A stretch of 20,630 nucleotides of DNA, from the NCBI GenBank assembly GCA_002492075.1, contig DKXD01000186.1, positions 1-20,630 on the forward strand. The letters run 5' to 3'. The position numbers and the translations under genes are program-made. The DNA comes from Ruminococcaceae bacterium UBA7135. Lineage in GTDB: Bacteria > Bacillota > Clostridia > Oscillospirales > Ruminococcaceae. Below the pieces are notes generated by a model. The model searched no databases, was not told where the DNA came from, and was given only the letters and a program-made list of their open reading frames with translations. This document shows, in pieces, positions 7,584 through 13,332 of this stretch; the first letter of the stretch is position 1, and every line of letters begins with the position of its first letter.

Positions 7584-8068
7584 CACGGGGAAACCAGCCC
7601 CCTGTCATCAAAGTTATCCTCATTGAAGATATGACCTTTTTCCTTATAGCGGCGCAGAATGAAGTGAGTTGTCGTCGAAAGAACGCCGTCCAGCACCGCA
7701 AGGCGCTCGGAAACGAACAGCGCAACGTTTCGCAGGCTTGTGCCGCTTATGGTGACGGACAAGTCGTTCGCGCCCGAAAGCAGGAATACGCTGTCAACCT
7801 CCTCATACTCCATTATGGTATGAGCGAGATCGTCGAAGCCTCTGTCCTTAATGGGCGTTATTTTAAGCTCGATTATCGCGGTAACGCCGTATTCATCGAC
7901 CTTTTCCTCGTTGATTATCGCCGAATAGCCCATTATGATGCCGTCACCCTCAAGCCGCTTTATCTCGGCTTCTACGGTTTCTTCCGTTTCGCCCAGCATA
8001 ACGGCTAGCTCTTTATTGGACAAACGCGCGTCTTGGCGCAGCAGATCCAGCAATTTGTTTGTGTTCAT
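7583..8068 (-). CDS. Lrp/AsnC family transcriptional regulator
   Basis: A 161-residue DNA-binding regulator. Residues about 4-52 form the AsnC-type winged helix-turn-helix (LLDLLRQDARLSNKELAVML, then VEAEIKRLEGDGIIMGYSAIIN). Residues about 62-140 form the RAM/ligand-binding domain (VTAIIELKI, VDSVFLLSGANDLSVTISG). Such proteins bind amino acids and form dimers or octamers. The start at 8068 is set by AAGGAGAT about 7 bases upstream. A longer in-frame reading to 8137 lacks a ribosome binding site and runs through intergenic palindromes. The gene shares a base with the aminotransferase start, so that gene is the likeliest target. A C-terminal tail of about 20 residues (HIFNEDNFDDRGLVSP) extends beyond the usual RAM end. 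Confidence 0.94.
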   Translation of the reverse strand: MNTNKLLDLLRQDARLSNKELAVMLGETEETVEAEIKRLEGDGIIMGYSAIINEEKVDEYGVTAIIELKITPIKDRGFDDLAHTIMEYEEVDSVFLLSGANDLSVTISGTSLRNVALFVSERLAVLDGVLSTTTHFILRRYKEKGHIFNEDNFDDRGLVSP

Positions 8069-8102
8069 AGCATATCTCCTTATAAATCTATTTTTATCAT
8101 GT

Positions 8103-8165
8103 TCTCTCCCCCGCTCAGCGGGGAAAACTCGTCTCAAATTATCTCTCCCGCTCGGCGGAGAAAAA
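8103..8165. repeat. Tandem pair of GC-rich palindromes between the PHP gene and lrp
   Basis: Two related units, offset by 39 bases, each start TCTCTCCC. The first has a perfect 6-bp stem, CCCCGC-TCA-GCGGGG (8109-8123). The second has CTCCCGC-TCG-GCGGAG with one bulged C (8145-8160). Both are followed by an A-run. Neither is followed by a T-tract on either strand in a way that makes a convincing intrinsic terminator. A third, degenerate relative lies at 11065-11095. Confidence 0.6.
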
Positions 8166-9005
8166 CTATATCTTTATGAATTTCGGCTCTTTTTTCTTGA
8201 ATACGCATATCTCGTTAAAGCCGAGGTCGCGCAGCAACGCATAGCATTTGTTGATATCCTTTGCCACATCCGAGGTCTGGTGAGCGTCCGAGCCTACCGT
8301 TATCAGCTTGCCGCCAAGCTCCTTATAGCGCTTGATAAACGGAGCGCTCGCCATAGGTCCGCCAAGCCCGCGCCTGTACCCCGAGGAGTTGACTTCAAGC
8401 GCGATATCTTTCTTTACGATTATTTCCAATATCTTGTCGATTATCGTTTTATATGTATCGTAAGCTGCCTGAGCGCGCTCCGTCTTTTCTATTACCAAAC
8501 CCGCGGGGGTATCCACATTCGTAAATCTCAACAAAAATGTGATATGAGCCAGCGAACAGAACTTGCCCCATTCGACTAAGTTCAGCATATCCTCCCAATA
8601 CTCGATCATCACGCGCTTGCGGTCGAACTCGTTGTCAGGTATCTTGCCCATATGTTCATAGTGACATGTACGGTGAACGCTGCCCAGCACGAAATCATAA
8701 TCGTGAGCAGCCAATATTTCCTCCGCGGTATGCAGGTTATACATCGGCTGACCTATCTCCGCGCCGTAATAAATGTGCATTTTTCCGTCGTATTCGGCTT
8801 TCAGCTTCTCAAACGCGGGGCGGGTCTTTTCTATCGCCGCCCAATAATCCCACTCGCCGTCGTGGAACTCGTCAAGCTCGATATGGTCTGTCAAAGCAAA
8901 ATGCGACACGCCCAGATCGAACGCTGCTTTCGCCATATCCTCCGGAGTTGCCGCGCTGTCCGAGGACAGGTTGCAGTGATTGTGAATATCCACCAAATTA
9001 TCCAT
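8166..9005 (-). CDS. PHP-domain phosphatase, histidinol-phosphatase HisK-like
   Basis: Metal-dependent PHP-fold hydrolase of 279 residues. The metal ligands are all present: HNH (His8, His10), TDH (Asp40, His41), Glu83 in GAEIG, His111 in GSVH, His154 in LAHI, and Asp240/His242 in GSDAH. HisK-type members convert histidinol phosphate to histidinol, the penultimate stage of histidine synthesis, but related PHP proteins act on other phosphoesters and no his genes are visible here, so the substrate is uncertain. The ATG at 9005 puts the HNH motif at the N terminus as in homologues and has AGAAGGG about 10 bases upstream; an ATG at 9044 lacks a good site. It is the first gene after the promoter at 9099-9127, and the transcript may continue into lrp. 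Confidence 0.9.
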   Translation of the reverse strand: MDNLVDIHNHCNLSSDSAATPEDMAKAAFDLGVSHFALTDHIELDEFHDGEWDYWAAIEKTRPAFEKLKAEYDGKMHIYYGAEIGQPMYNLHTAEEILAAHDYDFVLGSVHRTCHYEHMGKIPDNEFDRKRVMIEYWEDMLNLVEWGKFCSLAHITFLLRFTNVDTPAGLVIEKTERAQAAYDTYKTIIDKILEIIVKKDIALEVNSSGYRRGLGGPMASAPFIKRYKELGGKLITVGSDAHQTSDVAKDINKCYALLRDLGFNEICVFKKKEPKFIKI

Positions 9006-9098
9006 TAAAACGGGTCCCTTCTTTGTGTTCTTTGCCAACTGCATTCATATATCCGATAACGAAGCCGTTTTATACAGCCGCAATAATATCCATCTTCT

Positions 9099-9127
9099 AT
9101 TATAACACAAATTTTTATTTTTGTCTA
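9099..9127 (-). promoter_or_regulatory. Sigma-A promoter of the PHP phosphatase gene (possibly the whole left operon)
   Basis: Minus strand: -35 TAGACA (9122-9127, five of six consensus bases), 17-base spacer, perfect -10 TATAAT (9099-9104) preceded by TGT, an extended -10. Transcription would start near 9092, leaving a leader of about 87 bases. It is back to back with the ACT-gene promoter; the two -35 boxes are only 8 bases apart. Confidence 0.85.
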
Positions 9128-9135
9128 GAAATAGC

Positions 9136-9164
9136 TTTACTTTTTTTGAAATTTTTGCTATAAT
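9136..9164 (+). promoter_or_regulatory. Sigma-A promoter of the ACT/UPF0210 operon
   Basis: Plus strand: -35 TTTACT (9136-9141, four of six consensus bases), 17-base spacer, perfect -10 TATAAT (9159-9164) with an extended -10 TGC. Transcription would start near 9171, giving a leader of about 66 bases that contains the stem-loop at 9192-9223. Confidence 0.82.
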
Positions 9165-9191
9165 AGAGAAGAAGATATAAAAAACAACATT

Positions 9192-9223
9192 TGCGGGGAC
9201 ATTTTTTATACAAAATGACCGCA
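9192..9223 (+). promoter_or_regulatory. Two-part stem-loop in the leader of the ACT-domain gene
   Basis: An outer stem TGCGG/CCGCA (9192-9196 with 9219-9223) and an inner stem CATTTT/AAAATG (9200-9205 with 9212-9217) are stacked with a small asymmetric internal loop and a 6-base apical loop. It ends four bases before the GGAGGA ribosome binding site at 9228-9233. It may modulate translation or mRNA stability; it resembles no riboswitch I know. Confidence 0.45.
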
Positions 9224-9236
9224 GAACGGAGGAATT

Positions 9237-9506
9237 ATGAGAGCTGTAGTAGCTGTTATCGGTAAAGATACGGTAGGTATTCTTGCAAAGGTGAGCGGCA
9301 TATGCGCCGAACATAAGGCAAACGTTATGGACGTTACCCAAACGATAATGCAGGATCTGTTCGCCATGACAATGCTTATCGAAATTTCCGGTCTGACGAT
9401 AGATTATATCGATTTTGCCGATAAGCTTGTGAAAGCCGGCAATGAGATGGGCTTGCAGATACACGTTATGCACGAGGATATCTTCAATTCGATGCACAAG
9501 ATCTGA
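9237..9506 (+). CDS. ACT domain-containing protein, UPF0237 family
   Basis: An 89-residue stand-alone ACT domain: first strand MRAVVAVIGKDTVGILAKVSGICAEHKANV with the G-x-x-G-x-L turn typical of ligand-binding ACT domains, then a helix, DVTQTIMQDLFAMTMLIEISG, and a C-terminal VKAGNEMGLQIHVMHEDIFNSMHKI. ACT domains generally bind amino acids at dimer interfaces; the ligand here is unknown. The GGAGGA ribosome binding site is well placed. It is the first gene after the promoter at 9136-9164 and is followed 57 bases later by the UPF0210 gene. This two-gene arrangement is conserved across many bacteria and archaea, so the ACT protein is probably the sensor or regulatory subunit of its partner, which is inference. 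Confidence 0.93.
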   Translation: MRAVVAVIGKDTVGILAKVSGICAEHKANVMDVTQTIMQDLFAMTMLIEISGLTIDYIDFADKLVKAGNEMGLQIHVMHEDIFNSMHKI

Positions 9507-9563
9507 ACTCCGGCGGGAAGCTCAGGAAATTTTAAGTTTTTTAAGTAAGGAGAAACAGCTTAA

Positions 9564-10916
9564 ATGTTAAACACCGGCGATATTTTGGAAACAATAAAGA
9601 TGATACAAGAGGAGAACCTCGATATCAGAACGATAACGATGGGTATCTCGCTTTTGGACTGCATAGACGGCGATGCGAACCGCGCGTGCGGTAAGGTCTA
9701 CGAAAAGATGATGCGCAAGGCGGAAAATCTCGTAAAAACGGGCGAGGAAATCGAGAAACAGTACGGCATACCGATCATAAACAAGCGCATATCCGTAACG
9801 CCGATCGCTATGGTGTCAGCGGCTTCGGGCGATCCCGTAAAGTACGCGAAAACACTGCAAAAGGTCGCGGAGGGTACGGGAGTAAACTACATCGGCGGCT
9901 ATTCCGCGCTTGTTCACAAGGGTTTTTCGGCGGGCGACAAGGAGCTTATAGAATCCATCCCCGAAGCGTTGGCGGAAACCGCAAACGTTTGTTCCTCGGT
10001 GAACATAGGCTCCACAAAGGCGGGCATAAATATGGACGCGGTGGCTTTGATGGGAAATATCATCAGGCAGGCGAGCGAAAAAACCAAGGACGACCACTGC
10101 TTCGGCGCGGCGAAGATAGTCGTTTTCTGCAACGCGCCCGAGGATAACCCGTTTATGGCGGGCGCGTTCCACGGCGTGGGCGAATACGACTGCGAGATAA
10201 ACGTCGGCGTTTCGGGTCCGGGAGTTGTAAGAGCGGCTCTGGCGAAGCACCCCGACGCTAACATTAGCGAGATAGCGGACGTTATCAAGAAAACCGCGTT
10301 CAAAATAACGCGAATGGGGCAGCTTGTCGGCACGGAGGCGTCAAAACGTCTGGGAGTGCCGTTCGGCATTGTCGATCTGTCACTTGCGCCTACCCCGGCG
10401 GTCGGCGACTCGGTAGCGCATATCCTTGAAGAGATAGGTCTTGAGAGCTGCGGCGCGCACGGCACTACGGCCTGCCTTGCCATGCTGAACGACGCGGTAA
10501 AAAAGGGCGGCGTTATGGCGTCCTCGCATGTCGGCGGGCTTTCGGGAGCGTTTATCCCCGTTTCCGAGGACGCGGGAATGATCGACGCGGTAAACAGAGG
10601 TTCGCTTTCGTTGGAAAAGCTCGAAGCTATGACCGCGGTATGCTCCGTCGGGCTTGATATGATCGTAATTCCGGGCGATACCCCTGCCGACACAATATCC
10701 GCGATAATCGCCGACGAGGCGGCTATCGGCATGGTGAACTCCAAAACCACCGCCGTGCGCGTTATACCCGCGATCGGTATGAAAGAGGGCGAAACGCTCG
10801 AATTCGGCGGACTTTTCGGCAGCGGACCCGTTATGCCCGTTTCAAAGTTCAGCTCATCGAAGTTCATCTCTCGCGGTGGACGTATCCCCGCACCGCTTCA
10901 GAGCCTTAAAAATTGA
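9564..10916 (+). CDS. UPF0210 / DUF711 'PFL family' protein, function unknown
   Basis: A 450-residue protein of full family length. Recognisable conserved blocks: CIDGD (33-37), ISVTPIAMV (76-84), VNIGSTKAGINMDAV (146-160), NAPEDNPFMAGAFHG (190-204), NVGVSGPGVV (213-222) and the C-terminal RGGRIPAP (437-444). The 'PFL family' label reflects a pyruvate formate-lyase-like fold, but no glycyl-radical loop of the RVxGY type is present, so radical catalysis should not be assumed. Several conserved Cys, Asp and His residues hint at an enzyme. AAGGAGA lies about nine bases before the ATG. Expected partner: the ACT protein immediately upstream. Activity and substrate are unknown to me. Confidence 0.93.
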   Translation: MLNTGDILETIKMIQEENLDIRTITMGISLLDCIDGDANRACGKVYEKMMRKAENLVKTGEEIEKQYGIPIINKRISVTPIAMVSAASGDPVKYAKTLQKVAEGTGVNYIGGYSALVHKGFSAGDKELIESIPEALAETANVCSSVNIGSTKAGINMDAVALMGNIIRQASEKTKDDHCFGAAKIVVFCNAPEDNPFMAGAFHGVGEYDCEINVGVSGPGVVRAALAKHPDANISEIADVIKKTAFKITRMGQLVGTEASKRLGVPFGIVDLSLAPTPAVGDSVAHILEEIGLESCGAHGTTACLAMLNDAVKKGGVMASSHVGGLSGAFIPVSEDAGMIDAVNRGSLSLEKLEAMTAVCSVGLDMIVIPGDTPADTISAIIADEAAIGMVNSKTTAVRVIPAIGMKEGETLEFGGLFGSGPVMPVSKFSSSKFISRGGRIPAPLQSLKN

Positions 10917-10960
10917 CGGCGGTATACCAATTTGATCATAGTAAATTTTACAGAATATGG

Positions 10961-10990
10961 TTTATCCCCCCAGCTTTTCAGGGGGATAAA
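10961..10990. repeat. TTATCCCCC-type intergenic palindrome, copy 1
   Basis: A perfect 10-bp stem, TTTATCCCCC (10961-10970) with GGGGGATAAA (10981-10990), around a 10-base loop. It lies 44 bases after the UPF0210 stop. It lacks a T-tract, so intrinsic termination is doubtful, but it may stabilise or trim the 3' end of the transcript. The same stem sequence recurs at 17701-17727. Confidence 0.65.
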
Positions 10991-11064
10991 CTAATCTGTA
11001 TAAAAGCCTGTTTTCGGACGCGGCGATTTGTTTGGTTATGATATAAAAATCGCTTTATAACAGT

Positions 11065-11095
11065 GTTTTCTACACCGCGAAGCGAGGGAGAAAAC
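11065..11095. repeat. Degenerate GTTTTCT...AGAAAAC palindrome
   Basis: GTTTTCT (11065-11071) pairs perfectly with AGAAAAC (11089-11095), and an inner CGC-GAA-GCG stem-loop lies between. Base order resembles the units at 8103-8165 (a TTTTC/GAAAA outer stem and a CGC/GCG inner stem), suggesting a decayed member of one family. Confidence 0.4.
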
Positions 11096-11178
11096 GAAAA
11101 ATACACCTGCAAGCCGCATATGAACACGGTATGTTTTGGATGATGCGTGCAAAGGGCTGACAGTGTGTTGAAATAAAA

Positions 11179-11184
11179 AGGAGG
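11179..11184 (+). promoter_or_regulatory. Strong ribosome binding site that sets the traX TTG start
   Basis: AGGAGG ends seven bases before a TTG at 11192. The nearby ATG at 11187 is in another frame and too close, so the site fixes TTG as the initiation codon. Confidence 0.75.
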
Positions 11185-11191
11185 TAATGCT

Positions 11192-11953
11192 TTGCCGGAA
11201 AAAACAAACTTTTCCCTTAACAGAAATCAGATCAAGTATATTGTTGTCGCGGCGATGATAATAGATCATATAGCTTGGGGCTTTGTTGACCGAATCAACC
11301 CTTATTTCGGCGGAACCATGCATTTTATCGGGCGGCTTACCGGAGCGACCATGGCGTATTTTGTGGGCGAAGGGTATCAATACACTCGAAGCGTTCCTAA
11401 ATATCATTTGAGATTGGGGATATTCGCGATTATTTCGTGGGGTCCGTTCGTATATTTCGAGTACGGCTTTTTTCCCTTTTGCGGCGAAAGCGCGAATATT
11501 ATGACAAATCTCAGCCAAAGCGTGATATTCACGCTGTTTCTTGGACTTACGGCGATACGCGTTTGGGAAAGTCCGAGAATCGATAAACCGATAAAGGTCT
11601 GTTTGGTCGTCTTAATTTGCATGGCGTCATGTATAGGCGATTGGGCGTTTATGAACGTGCTCGGTTGTCTGTTTGTGCATGTGTTTCGCAACGACCCCAA
11701 AAAGAAGTGGACGGCGTTCACGCTTACATATTTTACTCCGAATTTTCTTATGATAACGTATTTGGCGATCGGTTCGGGACTTGACATGGCGTTAAGAAAT
11801 ATTTTTCAATTCGGAGTTCTGCTAGTTCCCATTATGCTGAGGTTCGTGTATAACGGTAAAAGCGGAAGCAAGGCTTCCGTTCATAAATGGTTTTTTTATG
11901 CGTTCTATCCGCTTCATTTGCTGATACTCGGCTTTTTGAGGTGGGGATTTTAA
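11192..11953 (+). CDS. TraX family membrane protein
   Basis: A 253-residue polytopic membrane protein of the TraX family. F-plasmid TraX acetylates the pilin N terminus, but chromosomal Firmicute members occur without conjugation genes and their substrate is unknown. Visible: first helix QIKYIVVAAMIIDHIAWGF with the family DH pair (Asp25-His26); IGRLTGATMAYFVGEGYQYT (46-65), matching the conserved second block; then about five to six more hydrophobic helices ending in WFFYAFYPLHLLILGFL, where the histidine-containing FYPLHL block is also typical. The start is TTG with an AAGGAGG site. The gene stands alone, with a terminator immediately after it, and no pilin or transfer gene is nearby. It probably acts as an acyltransferase on an envelope component, which is inference. 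Confidence 0.92.
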   Translation: MPEKTNFSLNRNQIKYIVVAAMIIDHIAWGFVDRINPYFGGTMHFIGRLTGATMAYFVGEGYQYTRSVPKYHLRLGIFAIISWGPFVYFEYGFFPFCGESANIMTNLSQSVIFTLFLGLTAIRVWESPRIDKPIKVCLVVLICMASCIGDWAFMNVLGCLFVHVFRNDPKKKWTAFTLTYFTPNFLMITYLAIGSGLDMALRNIFQFGVLLVPIMLRFVYNGKSGSKASVHKWFFYAFYPLHLLILGFLRWGF

Positions 11954-11958
11954 AGACT

Positions 11959-11991
11959 GAGGTAAGAGACAGCTCTTACCTCTTGCATTTT
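11959..11991 (+). terminator. Intrinsic terminator of traX
   Basis: A perfect 10-bp stem, GAGGTAAGAG (11959-11968) with CTCTTACCTC (11973-11982), and a 4-base loop, followed by TTGCATTTT. It begins five bases after the stop codon. The T-rich tail overlaps the -35 box of the purD promoter. Confidence 0.8.
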
Positions 11992-12011
11992 CCGTGAGAG
12001 TGTGCTATAAT
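11983..12011 (+). promoter_or_regulatory. Sigma-A promoter of the purD operon
   Basis: -35 TTGCAT (11983-11988), exactly 17 bases, then -10 TATAAT (12006-12011) with an extended -10 TGC. Transcription would start near 12018, leaving a short leader (about 27 bases), too short for a purine riboswitch. The two boxes are identical to those of the promoter at 578-606. Confidence 0.85.
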
Positions 12012-12044
12012 GTATTTGTATAATGAAAAGAAAGGATCGTTATT

Positions 12045-13328
12045 ATGAACATTCTGATAATCGGCGGCGGCGGGCGCGAACACGCTATCGCTCGCGCGCT
12101 TTCAAAATCCCCGAAAACAGACAAGCTCTGGTGCGCCCCGGGAAACGGCGGCATTTCGGCAATCGCGGAGTGCTTCCCCGAGGTAAAGGCGACCGACCTT
12201 GACGGCGTTGTCGCTCTCGCGGAGCGTTTGCAGCCCGATTACGTTTTCGTAGCTCCCGACGACCCTCTTGTAATGGGCTTGGTGGATATGCTGAACGAAA
12301 AGGGCTTCAAGACGTTCGGACCGCGCGCGAACGCCGCGATAATCGAGGGCAGCAAGGCGTTCTCGAAATCTCTGATGAAGAAGTACGGTATTCCCACGGC
12401 GGCTTACGAAACGTTCACCGATGAGGAAAAGGCTTGCGAGTACATAAAGACCCAAAACAGTTATCCCGCCGTTATCAAGGCGGACGGACTGGCTCTCGGA
12501 AAGGGAGTTATCATAGCAAAGGACTACGACGAGGCGAAAGCCGCCGTGCACTCGATGCTGGTGGACGGAAAATTCGGCAAAAGCGGCTCGGAGATCGTTG
12601 TCGAGGGATTTATGGAGGGTACGGAGGTAACGGTGCTGGCGTTCACGGACGGCAAGACCGTAAAGCCCATGATCTCGTCAATGGATCATAAGCGCGCGTT
12701 CGATAACGACGAGGGGCTGAACACGGGCGGCATGGGAACTATCGCGCCCAACCCGCTGTATACCGACGCTATCGCCGAGGAGTGCATGGAGAAGATATTC
12801 AGACCGACTATCGCGGCAATGAGCGCGGAAGGCAGACCGTTCAAGGGCTGTCTGTACTTCGGTTTGATGCTGACTAAGGACGGAGCTAAAGTAGTCGAGT
12901 ACAACTCCCGTTTCGGCGACCCCGAAGCGCAGGTGGTTCTTCCGCTGCTCGATACCGATCTTGTGGATATTATGGAGGCTATTTGGGAAGAACGGCTTGA
13001 CACGCTTGATATAAAATGGAGCGACAGCTCATGCGCCTGCGTAGTCATGGCGAGCGGCGGCTATCCCGAAAAGTACGAAACGGGCAAGGAGATAAGCGGC
13101 TTGAACTCCGATGGTCAGACCGCGGCCGACAGCGCTTATGTTTATCACGCGGGAACAAAGCTCGACAACGGAAAGTATCTTACTGCGGGAGGACGCGTTC
13201 TGGGCGTTACGGCTGTCGGCGAGGACTTGAAAGCCGCTCTTGGCAAAGCGTATGCGGCAGTCGGCACTATCTCGTTTGAGAAAGCGCACTACCGCAAGGA
13301 TATAGGGCACAAGGCTCTGGGTAAATGA
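12045..13328 (+). CDS. purD: Phosphoribosylamine-glycine ligase (GAR synthetase) PurD
   Basis: ATP-grasp enzyme joining glycine to phosphoribosylamine in de novo purine synthesis. The 427 residues are full length. Visible: N-terminal GGGGREHA (7-14), the ATP-grasp segment from about residue 103 (KAFSKSLMKKYGIPTAAY), YPAVIKADGLALGKGVIIA (140-158), DEGLNTGGMGTIAPNPLY (222-239) and EYNSRFGDPEAQVVLPLL (285-302) with the metal and substrate residues, then a C-terminal domain. AAAGGA lies eight bases upstream of the ATG. No other pur gene is adjacent; the rest of the pathway probably lies left of traX's ancestral position or elsewhere on the chromosome. It is followed within a few bases by an RNA methyltransferase gene, with probable translational coupling. 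Confidence 0.97.
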   Translation: MNILIIGGGGREHAIARALSKSPKTDKLWCAPGNGGISAIAECFPEVKATDLDGVVALAERLQPDYVFVAPDDPLVMGLVDMLNEKGFKTFGPRANAAIIEGSKAFSKSLMKKYGIPTAAYETFTDEEKACEYIKTQNSYPAVIKADGLALGKGVIIAKDYDEAKAAVHSMLVDGKFGKSGSEIVVEGFMEGTEVTVLAFTDGKTVKPMISSMDHKRAFDNDEGLNTGGMGTIAPNPLYTDAIAEECMEKIFRPTIAAMSAEGRPFKGCLYFGLMLTKDGAKVVEYNSRFGDPEAQVVLPLLDTDLVDIMEAIWEERLDTLDIKWSDSSCACVVMASGGYPEKYETGKEISGLNSDGQTAADSAYVYHAGTKLDNGKYLTAGGRVLGVTAVGEDLKAALGKAYAAVGTISFEKAHYRKDIGHKALGK

Positions 13329-13332
13329 TATG

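Larger units (their letters stand above)
10917..11191. other. Longest non-coding stretch, between UPF0210 and traX
   Basis: About 275 bases with no credible gene on either strand. It contains a GTAAATTTTAC palindrome (10941-10951), a C-rich/G-rich hairpin (10961-10990), a small TATAAA/TTTATA inverted repeat (11042-11059), a degenerate palindrome (11065-11095), and the traX ribosome binding site near its end. No promoter with both good boxes could be located for traX; weak candidates (for example TTGGTT with 18 bases to TATAAC) were not convincing. Confidence 0.5.

Noticed and set aside
9045..9497. Minus-strand frame across the divergent promoter region and ACT gene
   Set aside because: It overlaps both promoters and the ACT coding region, and the sequence resembles translated AT-rich DNA.
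9914..10867. Long open frame (317 codons) on the minus strand opposite the UPF0210 gene
   Set aside because: It mirrors a confidently assigned gene, has Ser/Pro-rich low-information sequence, and shows no ribosome binding site; it is a codon-bias shadow.
9564..10916. UPF0210 protein as a glycyl-radical enzyme
   Set aside because: The family nickname suggests it, but no RVxGY-type glycyl loop is visible and no activating radical-SAM gene is nearby.
12012..12044. Purine riboswitch in front of purD
   Set aside because: The leader from the predicted start to the ATG is only about 27 bases, too short for any known purine aptamer.
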